Below, one piece after another: positions 11,216 through 22,949 of a stretch of 64,000 nucleotides of DNA. The DNA is from Panulirus ornatus. Its lineage: Eukaryota; Arthropoda; Malacostraca; Decapoda; Palinuridae. Position 1 is the first letter of the stretch. The number at the start of each line of letters is the position of its first letter. A program made the position numbers and the translations under genes. Location: contig NC_092231.1 in assembly GCF_036320965.1 (NCBI RefSeq), positions 31,108,199-31,172,198 of the forward strand, in the 5' to 3' direction. The notes below the pieces were generated by a model. That model was not told the DNA's origin and made no database searches. It saw nothing but the letters and a program-made list of their open reading frames with translations.

Positions 11216-12881
11216 GAATATAAATTGTATGTTATTCAGTCCCTTAACTCCAGTTGTAAATTTATGTGAGGTGAGTGGCTCTTCTCAAATTGAATATTTG
11301 CATCACATTTTGTGCTTGTTTGAATGGCACCTGTCCAACTTGGGTAGTTGATAAGTTGGCATTGTACAATGATATCTCCCCTCTGTCAGTTACTCTGGCC
11401 ATGCCAAAGTCAGCACATTCCTATGAGTTTTCTAGGGAAGAAATTTATTGACTTTACTTATATTTAGAGGATGATGATTTTTATTACTTCACAATCTTTG
11501 GATCTTTTGGAGAGTGATTTTATTGACACTTACTCTTCCAGAATTGAAGGTTGACCAAAATAAGACAGGTGTTTCTGACACAAGTGGAGGTTGCATTACC
11601 AGTGACTGACTAACATTGAGTTGTCTTAACACAGTATCTGACTGAAGCTGCTGGTAATTTTACAAACTTTTGTAGTTTTGCTGATATGAAAAAATATCAG
11701 GGAATCACATTGATAATAACAAGAAAAGATTTATCATATAATATAAAACAGTTATCATAGGTAGTTTTCTTGGTGTAAGTGAATCATATGATGCATTGTC
11801 CACAAAAAGCATTTTCTGTCCCCCTCATATGTTTATAAAGGCAATATGTGGCTAAAGTTGGGACTAGAGTTTTTAAAGGTATGGGCACCAGCAACCTGCT
11901 TCAGTGTGCCTCAGGCTATGTCTAGGGAAGGATGTTTTTCTTTACTCTTCCTTGTTTCCACTTCATTTTGGGAATTTCCTCTCTTGGTTCTGTATTTCTT
12001 CTACCTGTGCTTCAAGATGGTTAGGTCTTACCTTTTTATGGAGGAGATAGCCCAGTTCTTGCCTGGAAACAAGAAAATGTGGTTATGCATGAGATTTCTA
12101 GGTGCACTAGGTGATCAGAATGAATGATCAGGTTGCTGCTTCCTGCAGCACCTCATCAGTGCCTTGCCTTACTCAGGGGGTCAAAACCCTTTGGACCCAA
12201 AATATGGGCCTAGAAGACTTCAGGAATCTTACCAGTTCCATGTCCATTTGCATGCAGATGGTAATCAAGGCCAAAGGAGAGATGAAATAGTGCTAAGATG
12301 TAAGTGTGACATTGCTTTTAAAAATTTATATGGGGGTTAGACAAGGAATTTTTTTGGACACTGTAACATGTGTAGTAGCAACTTACTTGCCACTCAGGCC
12401 TTCCTCCTGCAGTCTTTAGCACTTTGTGCTGAAGCAATTCAAGACTCTTCCTGATTATTGAAGAGATAGTTGTGGATGAAATATGCCTCTGAAGTGATTC
12501 TCTTCATTGTTATATGATTATCTTTGAAATTGTAAGGTTAGATACATTTTTTTTATACAGCTTGAAAGACATGAGGTTCTCAGAGATGAAAGGAAAACCT
12601 GACTGAGGTGGTGAAGGATTTTGCTACTTTTTAACATATGATTCAAAATACCTGTATAAATCAACAGCTCTAACAGTAAGCTTAAAAGCACCCAAGGTGT
12701 GCTAACATTTTGTAGAGAATTTGCTATCATTCAAATAGGAGTGAGTACCACTCAGACACACTACATCTAAAGTATTCAGTTGCATATACCATCAACTACG
12801 TTAATGGCATCACAATTATGTAGACAGTCAACAACAGATTATTCACATCAGTGTATATATACAGAGGTGTAAGTTTGTTGA
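11216..12881. other. unique sequence, no gene recognised
   Basis: AT-rich, apparently single-copy DNA between RTE copy 4 and the scaffold gap. A 93-codon open frame at 11846-12127 (+) has a hydrophobic low-complexity middle but no motif I recognise and no convincing splice context. It is probably POSH intron or intergenic sequence. Confidence 0.5.
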
Positions 12882-12981
12882 NNNNNNNNNNNNNNNNNNN
12901 NNNNNNNNNNNNNNNNNNNNNNNNNNNNNNNNNNNNNNNNNNNNNNNNNNNNNNNNNNNNNNNNNNNNNNNNNNNNNNNNN
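12882..12981. other. scaffold gap, 100 N
   Basis: Exactly 100 consecutive N, the usual placeholder for a gap of unknown size. It cuts into the 3' UTR region of an RTE copy, so a repeat probably caused the break. Confidence 0.98.
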
Positions 12982-12982
12982 T

Positions 12983-15900
12983 ATAATGAACTGAAACCAC
13001 AGCTCCCTTTCCACATACAGGCCCAACAACATTTTCCATGGTTTACCCCAAATGCTTCACAAGCCCTGGTTCAATCCATATTCACAGCAGGTCCACCCCA
13101 GTATACCACATCGTTCCAATTCACTCTATTCCTTGCATGACTTTCATTGTTTCACATGCATAATCCACATCCAGGCCCCACAAAACTTTCCATGGTTTAC
13201 CTCAGACGCTTCGCATGCCTTGGGTTAATCCATTGACAGCACGTCGACCCCGGTATACCACATCGTTCCAATTCACTCTATTCCTTGCACGCCTTTCACC
13301 CTCCTACATGTTCAGGCCCAGATCGCTCAAAATCTTTTTCACTTCATCCTTCCACCTCCAGTTTGGTCTCCCACCCCTCCTCGTTCCCTCCACCTTTCAC
13401 ACATATATCCTCTTGGTCAATCTTTCCTCACTCATTCTTTCCATGCGACCAAACCATTTCAAAACACCCTCTTCTGCTCTCTCAACCACACTCTTTTTAT
13501 TACCACACATCTCTCTTACCCTTTCATTACTTACTTGATCAAACCACCTCACACCATATATTGTCCTCAAACATCTCATTTCCAACACATCCACCCTCCT
13601 TCACATAACCCTATCTATAGCCCAAGCCTCACATCCATATAACATTGTTGGAACAACTATTCCTTCAAACATACCCATTTTTGCTTTCTGAGATAATGTT
13701 CTCGCCTTCCTCACATTTTTCAACGCTCCCAGAACTTTTGCCCCCTCCCCACCCTGTGACTCACTTCTACTTCCATGGTTCCATCGACTGCCAAATCCAC
13801 TCCCAGATATCTAAAACACTTCTTCCTCCAATTTTTCCTCATTCAAAATTACCTCCCAATTGACTTGTCCCTCAACCTTACTGTACCTAATGACCTTGCT
13901 CTTATTCATATTTACTCTCAGCTTTCTTCTTTCACACACTTTACCAAACTCAGTCACCAGCTTCTGCAGTTTCTCACCTGTATCAGCCACCAGCGCTGTA
14001 TCATCAGTGAACAACAACTGACTCACATCCCAAGCTCTCTCATCTGCAACAGACTGCATACTTGCACCTCTCTCCAAAACTCTTGCAGTCACCTCCCTAA
14101 CAACCCCATACATAAACAAATTAAACAACCATGGCGACATCACGCACCCCTGCCGGAAACCGACATTCGTTGAGAACCAATCACTTCCTTTCTTCCTACT
14201 CATACACATGCCTTACATCCTAAATAAAAACTTTTCACTGTTTCCAACAACTTGCCTCCCACACCATATACTCTTAATACCTTCCACAGAGCATCTCTAT
14301 CAACTCTATCATATGCCTTCTCCAGATCCATAAATGCTACTTACAAAACCATTTGCTTTTCTAAGTATTTCTCACATACATTCTTCAATGCAAACACCTG
14401 ATCCACACATCCTCTACCACTTTTGAAACCACACACCTCTTCCCCAGTCTGATGCTCTTTACATGCCTTGACCCTGTCACTCAATACCCTCCCATATATT
14501 TTCCCAGGAATACTCAAACTTATACCTCTGTAATTTTGCCACAGTATCATCTAACACATTCAACAAACCTTCAAAATACTCACTCCATCTCCTTCTCACA
14601 TCACCACTACTTATTACCCCCCATTAGCCCCCTTCACCGATGTTTCCATTTGTTCTGTAGTCTTACGCTCTTTATTTACCTCCTTCCAAAACATCTTTTT
14701 ATTTTTCCTAAAATTTAATGATACTCTCTCACCCCAACTCTCATTTACCCTCTTTTTCACCTCTTGCACCTTTCTCTTGACCTCCAGTCTCTTTCTTTTA
14801 TACATCTCCCAGTCATTTGCACTATTTCCCTGCGAAAATTGTCCAAATGCCTCTCTCTTCTCTTTCACTAATAATCTTACTTCTTCATCCCACCACTCAC
14901 TACCCTTTCTAATCTGCCCACCTCCCACGCTTCTCATGTTACAAGCATCTTTTGTGCAAGCCATCACTGCTTCCCTAAATACATCCTTTTCCTCCCCCAC
15001 TCCCCTTACATCCTTTGCTCTCACCGTTTTCCATTCTGCACTCACTCTCTCCTGGTGCTTACTCACACAGGTCTCCTTCCCAAGCTCACTTACTCTCACC
15101 ACTCTCTTCACCCAACATTCTCTCCACTTTTCTGAAAACCCCTACAAATCTTCACCTTCACCTCCACAAGATAATGATCAGACATCCCAGTAGTTGCACC
15201 TCTCTGCACATTAACATCCAAAAGTCTCTCTTTCACATGCCTATCAATTAACACATAATCCAGTAATGCTCTCTGGCTATCTTTCCTACTTGCATACATA
15301 TACTTATGTATATCTCTCTTTTTAAACCAGGTATTCCCAATCACCAGTTCTTTTTCAGCACACAGATCTACAAGCTCATCACCATTTCCATCTACAACAC
15401 TGAACACTCCATGTACACCAATTATTCCTTCAAATGCCACATAACTCACCTTTGCATTCAAATCACCCATCACTATAACTCGGTCTCGTGCATCAAAACT
15501 GCTAACACACTCACTCAGCTGCTCCCAAAACACTTGTCTCTCATGATCTTTCTTCTCATGCCCAGGTGCATAGGCACCAATAATCACCCACCTCTCTCCA
15601 TCCACTTTCAGTTTTACCCATATCAATCTAGAGTTTATTTTCTGACACTATCACATATTCCCACAACTCCTGTTTAAGGAGTAGTGCTACTCCTTCCTTT
15701 GCTTTTGTCTTCTCACTAACCCCTGATTTTACTCCCAAAACATTCCCAAACCACTCTTCCCCTTTACCCTTGAGCTTCTTATCACTCAAGAGCCAAAACA
15801 TCCAGGTTCCTTTCCTCAAACATACTACCCATCTCTCCTTTTTTCTCATCTTGATTACATCCACACACATTGACACCCCAATCTGAGCCTTCGAGGAGGA

Positions 15901-16061
15901 TGAGCACTTCCTGCGTGACTCCTTCTTCTGTCTCCCCTTTTCGAAAGTTTAAATACAAGGAGGGGAGGGTTTCTAGCCCCCGCTCCCGTCCCCTTTAGTC
16001 ACCTTATATGCCACGTGGGGAATGCGTGGGAAGTATTCTTTCTCCCCTATCCCCAGGGTTA
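12983..16061 (-). mobile_element. RTE-like LINE copy 6, nearly full length
   Basis: Minus-strand copy with its 5' UTR end at about 16061 and its 3' side in the gap. The 3' region is partly repeated (12985-13150 resembles 13160-13300), so a second fragment may sit there. EN is at about 15880-15110, the linker at 15110-14614, the RT and C-terminal domain at 14550-13250. An internal deletion at about 14536 joins the CTCTGTAATTT site to the linker and removes about 300 nt. The catalytic block reads FTDD instead of FADD. Several frameshifts are present. It lies head to head with copy 7. Confidence 0.85.
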
Positions 16062-16071
16062 AAATATATAT

Positions 16072-18262
16072 GTCGTATTTCAATTTTCTAAAAAGGGAAA
16101 CAGACGGAGTTATGCAGGGAGTGCTCATCCTCCTCGAAGGCTCAGATTGGGATGTCTAAATGTGTGTGGATGTAACCAAGATGAGAAAAAAAGGAGAGAT
16201 AGGTAGTATGTTTGAAGAAAGGAATCTGGATGTTTTGGCTCTGAGTGAAACGAAGCTCAAGGGTAAAAGGGAAGAGTGGTTTAGGAATGCCTTGGGAGTA
16301 AAATCAGGGTTTGGTGAGAGGACAAGAGCAAAGGTAGGAGTAGCACTACTCCTGAAACAGTTGTGGGAGTATGTGATAGAGTGTAAGAAAGTAAATTCTA
16401 GATTGATATGGGTTAAACTGAAATTGGATGGAGAGAGATGGGTGATTATTGGTGCCTATGCACCTGGTCATGAGAAGAAAGATCATGAGAGGGAAGTGTT
16501 TTGGGAGCAGTTGAGTGAGTGTGTTAGAAGCTTTGATGCCCAAGACCGAGTTATAGTGATGGGAGATTTGAATGCAAAGGTGAGTAAAGTGGAAGTTGAG
16601 GGTATGATTGGTGTACACGGGGTATTCAGTGTTGTAAACGGAAATGGTGAAGAGCTTGTAGATTTGTGTGCTGAAAAAGGACTGGTGATTGGGAATACCT
16701 GGTTTAAAAAGAGAGCTATACATAAGTATACGTATGTAGGTAGGAGAGATGAGCGTTATTGGATTACATGTTAATTTCTAGGCGTTTGAAAGAGAGACTT
16801 TTGGATGTTAATGTGCTGAGAGGGGCAACTGGGGATGTCTGACCATTATCTTGTGGAGGCAAAGGTGAAGATATGTAGAGGTTTTCAGAAAAGAAGAGAA
16901 AATGTTGGGGTGAAGAGAGTGGTGAGAGTAAGTGAGCTTGGAAAGGAGTTGATAGAGATGCTCTTTGAAAGGTATTAAGAATATAATGTGTGGGAGGCTA
17001 GTTGCTAGAAGCAGTGAAAAGTTTTTATCGAGGATGTAAGGTTTGTGTACGAGTAGGAAGAGAGGAAAGTGATTGGTTCTCAGTGAATGTCGATCTGCGA
17101 AAGGGGTGCGTGATGTCTCCATGGTTGTTTAATTTGTTTATGGATGGGGTTGTTAGGGAGGTGAATGCAAGAGTTTTGGAGAGAGGTGCAAGTATGCAGT
17201 ATGTTGTGGATGAGAGAGCTTGGGAAGTGAGTCACTTGTTGTTCGCTCATGATACAGTGCTGGTTGCTGATTCGGGTGAGAAACTGCAGAAGCTGGTGAC
17301 TGAGTTTGGTAAAGTGTGTGAAAGAAGAAAGCTGAGAGTAAATGTGAATAAGAGCAAGGTTATTAGGTACAATAGGGTTAAGGGACAAGTCAATTGGGAG
17401 GGAAGTTTGAATGGAGAAAAACTGGAAGAAGTAAAGTGTTTTAGACATCTGGGAGTGGATTTGGCAGTGGATGGAACCATGGAAGCAGAAGTGAGTCACA
17501 GGGTGGGGGAGGGGGCGAAAGTTCTGGGAGCATTGAAAAATGTGTGGAAGGCAAGAACATTATCGCAGAAAGCAAAAATGGGTATGTTTGAAGGAATAGT
17601 GGTTCCAATAATGTTATATGGTTGCGACGTGTGGGCTATAGATAGAGTTGTGTGGAGGAGGGTGGATGTGTTTTAAATGAGATGTTTGAGGATAGTCTGT
17701 GGTGTGAGGTGGTTTGATCGAGTAAGTAATGAAAGGGTAAGAGACATGTTTGGTAATAAAAAGAGTGTGGTTGAGAGAGCAGAAGAGGGCATTTTGAAAT
17801 GGTTTGGTCACATGGAAAGAATGAGTGAGGAAAGATTGACAAAGAGGATATACGTGTCAGAGGTGGAGGGAACAAGGAGAAGTGGGAGATGAAATTGGAG
17901 GTGGAAGGATGGAGTGAAAAAGATTTTGAGCGATTGGGGCCTGAACATGCAGGAGGGTGAAAGGGGTGTAAGGAATAGAGTGAATTGGAACGATGTGGTA
18001 TACCAGGGTCTATGTGCTGTCAGTGAATTGAAGCAGGGCGTCTGGGGTAAACCATGGAAAGTTTAGTGGGGCCTGGATTTTGAAAGGGAGCCGTGATTTC
18101 GATGCATTATACATGACAGCTAGAGACTGAGTGTGAACGAATGTGGCCTTTGTTGTCTTTTCATAGCACTAACTCGTGCGCATGCGGGGGAGGGGGTTGT
18201 CATTTCATGTGTGGCGGGGTGGAGACGGGAATGAATAAAGGCAGCAAGTATGAATTATGTAC

Positions 18263-18269
<7 letters not shown>
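16072..18269 (+). mobile_element. RTE-like LINE copy 7, internal deletion
   Basis: Plus-strand copy that lacks the first 100 or so bases of the 5' UTR. The EN is open from about 16160 to 16774, with SETKLKG, AYAPGHEKKDHE and GDLNAK. A deletion at about 16946-16949 (shared GAG at the joint) jumps from just after the EN to the segment VDRDALW of the RT, removing RT motif A. The RT core reads FAHDTVLVA, so one catalytic Asp is replaced by His. The 3' UTR is long-form and stops in the alternating purine-pyrimidine stretch, running into a TA microsatellite. Confidence 0.87.

Positions 18270-18343
<74 letters not shown>
18270..18343. repeat. (TA)n microsatellite between RTE copy 7 and SINE 1
   Basis: An uninterrupted TA run of about 74 nt. 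It joins the truncated 3' UTR of copy 7 to the 5' end of a SINE-like element. Confidence 0.97.
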
Positions 18344-18345
<2 letters not shown>

Positions 18346-18580
18346 CCCTGGGGATAGGGGATTAAGAATACTTCCCACGTATTCCCTGCGTGTCATAGAA
18401 GGCGACTAAAAGGGGAGGGAGCGGGGGGCTGGAAATCCTCCCCTCTCGTTTTTTTTTTAATTTTCCAAAAGAAGGAACAGAGGGGGCCAGGTGAGGATAT
18501 TCCAAAAAAGGCCCAGTCCTCTTTTCTTAACGCTACCTCGCTAACGCGGGAAATGGCAAATAGTTTAAAAGAAAGAAAAA
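18343..18580 (+). mobile_element. SINE-like element 1, built from RTE ends
   Basis: The first 100 nt (TATCCCTGGGGATAGGGG, then ACTTCCCACGTATTCC and a G-rich block) match the 5' UTR of the RTE copy at 46349. The last 50 nt carry the box CGCTACCTCGCTAACGCGGG, also found at RTE 3' ends, followed by AAATGGCAAATAG and an A-rich tail. About 240 nt in all, no coding capacity. Related copies are at 26450, 33703 and 50416. This is a non-autonomous partner of the RTE family, like Bov-A for BovB. Confidence 0.8.
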
Positions 18581-18594
18581 GATATATATATATA

Positions 18595-20782
18595 TTTATT
18601 CTATTTATTTATTTTGCTTTGTCGCTGTCTCCGGTGTTAGCAAGGTAGCGCAAGGAAACAGACGAAAGAAATGGCCCAACCCACCCACATACACGTCCAC
18701 ACATGCAAATATACATACCTATACATCTCAGTGTACACATATATATACACTCACAGACATATACATATAGACACATGTACATAATTCATACTCTCTGCCT
18801 TTATTTATTCCCATCGCCACCTCGCCACACATGAAATAACAACCCCCTCCCCCTCATGTGTGCGGGGTAGCGCTAGGAAAAGATAACAAAGGCCCCATTC
18901 GTTCACACTCAGTCTCTAGCTGTCATGTAATAATGCACCGAAACCACAGCTCCCTTTCCACATCCAGGCCCCACAGAACTTTCCATGGTTTACCCCAGAC
19001 GCTTCACATGCCCTGGTTCAATCCATTGACAGCACGTCGACCCCGATATACCACATCGTTCCAATTCACTCTATTCCTTGCACGCCTTTCACCCTCCTGC
19101 ATGTGCAGGCCCCGATCACTCAAAATCTTTTTCACTCCATCTTTCCACCTCCAATTTGGTCTCCCACTTCTCCTCGTTCTCTCCACCCCTGACACATATA
19201 CCCCCTTGGTCAATCTTTCCTCACTCATTCTCTCCATGTGACCAAACCATTTCAAAACACCCTCTTCTGCTCTCTCAACCATACTCTTTTTATTTCCACA
19301 CATCTCTCTCTCCCTTACATTACTTACTCGATCAAACCACCTCACACCACATATTGTCCTCAAACATCTCATTTCCAGCACATCCACCCTCCTTCGCACA
19401 ACTCTATCCATAGCCCACGCCTCGCAACCATACAACATTGTTGGAACCACTATTCCTTCAAACATACCCATTTTTGCTTTCCGAGATAATGTTCTCGACT
19501 TCCACACATTCTTCAAGGCTCCCAGAATTTTCGCCCGCTCCCCCACCCTATGGTTCACTTCCACTTCCATGGTTCCATCCGCTGCCAGATCCACTCCCAG
19601 ATATCTAAAACACTTCACTTCCTCCAGTTTCTCTCCATTCAAACTTATCTCCCAATTGACTTGACCCTCAACCCTACTGTACCAAATAACCTTGCTCTTG
19701 TTTACGTTTACTCTTAACTTTCTTCTTTCACACACTTCACCAAACTCAGTCACCAGCTTCTGCAGTTTCTCACATGAATCAGCCACCAGCGCTGTATCAT
19801 CAGTGAACAACAACTGACTCACTTCCCAAGCTCTCTCATCCACAACAGACTGCATACTTGCCCCTCTTTCCAAAATTCTTGCATTCACCTCCCTAACAAC
19901 CCCATCCATAAACAAATTAAACAACCATGGAGACATCACACACCCCAGCCGCAAATCTACATTCACTGAGAACCAATCACTTTCCTCACTTCCTACACGC
20001 ACACATGCCTTTCATCCTTGATAAAAACTTTTCACTGCTTCTAACAACTTGCCTTCCATACCATATATTCTTAATACCTTCCACAGAGCATCTCTATGAA
20101 CTCTATCATATGCCTTCTCCAGATCCATAAATGCTACATACAAATCCATTTGCTTTTCTAAGTATTTCTCACATACATTCTTCAAAGCAAACACCTGATC
20201 CACCCATCCTCTACCACTTCTGAAACCACACTGCTCTTCCCCAGTCTGATGCTCTGTACATGCCTTCAGCCTCTCAATCAATACCCTCCCATATAATTTC
20301 CCAGGAATACTCAGCAAACTTATACCTCTGTAATTTGAGCACTCACTCTTATCCCCTTTGCCTTTGTACAATGGCACTATGCAAGCATTCTGCCAATCCT
20401 CAGGCACCTCACCATGAATCATACATACATTAAGTAACCTTACCAACCAGTCAACAATACAGTCATCCCCTTTTTTAATAAATTCCACTGCAGTACCATC
20501 CAAACCTGCTGCCTTGCCAGCTTTCATCTTCCGCAAAGGTTTTAGTACCTCTTCTCTGTTTACCAAATCATTTTCCCTAACCCTCTCACTTTGCACACCA
20601 CCTCAACCAAAACACCCTATATCTGCCACTCTATCATCAAACACATTGAACAAACCTTCAAAATACTCACTCCATCTCCTTCTCACATCACCACTACTTG
20701 TTATCACCTCCCCATTTGTGCCCTTCACTGAAGTTGCCATTTGCTCCCTTGTCTTACGCAATTTGTTTACCTCCTTCCGAAA

Positions 20783-20785
<3 letters not shown>
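18595..20785 (-). mobile_element. RTE-like LINE copy 8, 5'-truncated
   Basis: Minus-strand copy with a long-form 3' UTR, an AT-rich tetranucleotide-like tail at 18595-18614, and a 5' cut within the linker (FRKEVNK segment) at 20785. The frame is open from 20785 to 19004 except for stops at 20603 (CGA to TGA) and 20012 (TGT to TGA). Copy 9 inserted its tail at the 5' cut. Confidence 0.9.
19004..20002 (-). pseudogene. RTE RT core and C-terminal domain, 332 codons open (copy 8)
   Basis: This open frame starts at the segment RVGSEESDWFSVNV and contains the RT B block (LGCVMSPWLFNLF), the catalytic block as FTDDTALVAD, the VNVNKSKVI thumb-side block, the YLGVDLAADGTME block, and the C-terminal GRPNWRWKDGVKK region. 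It ends in an 11-residue extension, RRAVNGLNQGM, past the VYRG where other copies stop, because TGA reads CGA here. It lacks RT motif A as one continuous frame because of the stop at 20012, so no active enzyme is expected. It is part of the LINE and not a host gene. Confidence 0.8.
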
Positions 20786-20821
<36 letters not shown>

Positions 20822-22743
20822 TTGTCGCTGTCTCCCGCATTTGCGAGGTAGCGCAAGGAAACAGAAGAAAGAAATGGCCCAACCCACCCCCATACACATG
20901 TATATACATACATGTCCACACACGCAAATATACATACCTACACAGCTTTCCATGGTTTACCCCAGACGCTTCACATGCCCTGATTCAATCCCCTGACAGC
21001 TCGTCAACCCCGGTATACCACATCGATCCAGTTCACTCTATTCCTTGCCCTCCTTTCACCCTCCTGCATGTTCAGGCCCCGATCACACAAAATCTTTTTC
21101 ACTCCATCTTTCCACCTCCAGTTTGGTCTCCCACTTCTCCTCGTTCCCTCCACCTCCGACACATATATCCTCTTGGTCAATCTTTCCTCACTCATTCTCT
21201 CCGTGTGCCCAAACCATTTCAAAACACTCTCTTCTGCTCTCTCAACCACGCTCTTTTTATTCCCACACATCTCTCTTACCCTTACGTTACTTACTCGATC
21301 AAACCACCTCACACCACACATTGTCCTCAAACATCTCATATCCAGCACATCCACCCTCCTGCGCACAACTCTATCCATAGCCCACACCTCGCAACCATAC
21401 AACATTGTTGGAACCACTATTCCTTCAAACATACCCATTTTTGCTTTCCGAGATACTGTTCTCGACTTCCACACATTCTTCAAGGCTCCCAGAATTTTCG
21501 CCCCCTCCCCCACCCTATGATCCACTTCCGCTTCCATGGTTCCATCTGCTGCCAGATCCACTCCCAGATATCTAAAACACTTTACTTCCTCCAGTTTTTC
21601 TCCATTCAAACTTATCTCCCAATTGACTTGACCCTCAACCCTACTGTACCTAATAACCTTGCTCTTATTCACATTTACTCTTAACTTTCTTCTTTCACAC
21701 ACTTTACCAAACTCAGTCACCAGCTTCTGCAGTTTCTCACATGAATCAGCCACCAGCGCTGTATCATCAGCGAACAACAACTGACTCACTTCCCAAGCTC
21801 TCTCATCCACAACAGACTTCATACTTGCCCCTCTTTCCAAAACTCTTGCATTCACCTCCCTAACAACCCCATCCATAAACAAATTAAACAACCATGGAGA
21901 CATCACACACCCCAGCCGCAAATCTATATTCACTGAGAACCAATCACTTTCCTCTCTTCCTACACGTACACATGCCTTACATCCTCAATAAAAACTTTTC
22001 ACTGCTTCTAACAACTTGCCTCCCACACCATATATTCTTAATACCTTCCACAGAGCATCTCTATGAACTCTATCATATGCCTTCTCCAGATCCATAAATG
22101 CTACATACAAATCCATTTGCTTTTCTAAGTATTTCTCACATACATTCTTCAAAGCAAACACCTGATCCACACATCCTCTACCACTTCTGAAACCACACTG
22201 CTCTTCCCCAATCTGATGGTCTGTACATGCCTTCACCCTCTCAATCAATACCCTCCCATATAATTTCCCAGGAATACTCAACAAACTTATACCTCTGTAA
22301 TTTTATTCTCCCTAAAATTTAATGATACTCTCTCACCCCAACTCTCTTTTGCCCTCTTTTTCACCTCTAGCACCTTTCTTTTGACCTCCTGCCTCTTTCT
22401 TTTATACATCTCCCACTCATTTGCATTTTTTCCCTGTAAAAATCATCCAAATGCCTCTCTCTTCTCTTTCACTAATTATCTTACTTCTTCATCCCACCAC
22501 TCGCTACCCTTTCTAATCAACCCACCTCCCACGCTTCTCATGCCACAAGCATCTTTTGCGCAAGCCGTCACTGCTTCCCTAAATACATCCCATTCCTCTC
22601 CCACTCCCCTTTCCTCCTTTGCTCTCACCTTTTTCCATTCTGTACTCAGTCTCTCCTGGTACTTCCTCACACAAGTCTCCTTCCCAAGCTCACTTACTCT
22701 CACCACTCTCTTCACCCCAACATTCTCTCTTTTCTGAAAACCC
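20786..22743 (-). mobile_element. RTE-like LINE copy 9, short 3' UTR subfamily
   Basis: Minus-strand copy with a T run at 20786-20818 (its poly-A tail). The 3' UTR is the short form: the terminal box is followed directly by the CATACCTACACAGC joint and the coding end. The RT is open from 21933 to 21004; a stop at 21985 replaces an Arg codon. At 22301-22304 the sequence jumps from CTCTGTAATTT to the NFRENKK part of the linker, losing about 465 nt. The EN is missing beyond about 22743. Confidence 0.88.
21004..21933 (-). pseudogene. RTE RT palm and C-terminal domain, 309 codons open (copy 9)
   Basis: Contains the GCVMSPWLFNLF block, an intact FADDTALVAD catalytic block, the YLGVDLAADG block and the C-terminal GRPNWRWKDGVKK region ending VVYRG then a stop. 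Motif A lies further 5' in the same frame but is separated by a stop at 21985. It belongs to the younger subfamily with the short 3' UTR and the short C-terminus. Confidence 0.8.
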
Positions 22744-22949
22744 CTACATATATATATATATCTATATGTCTGAGTATCTATAAATATGTATCCGTTGAAA
22801 TGTAAGGTATGTATATGTGTAAGTATGGACTTGTATGTATATACATGTGTATGTGGGAGGGTTGGGCCATTCTTTCACCTGTTTCCTTGCGCTCCCTCAC
22901 TAATGCGGGAGACAGCGACAAATTATGATAGATAAATGTAAATGAATAT
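22744..22949 (+). mobile_element. RTE 3' UTR fragment (copy 10)
   Basis: Plus-strand fragment of the distal 3' UTR: a TATG/TGTA-rich stretch, then GGTTGGGCCATTC, CTGTTTCCTTGCGC, the terminal box ending GGGAGACAGCGACAAA, and an AT-rich tail with ATAAATG. It has no coding part. Confidence 0.8.

Noticed and set aside
11846..12127. 93-codon plus-strand frame with a hydrophobic centre
   Set aside because: No motif, no splice context and composition typical of AT-rich intron sequence.
18141..18365. Open frames with Ile-Tyr repeats around the TA microsatellite
   Set aside because: Low-complexity translation of a microsatellite between two mobile elements.
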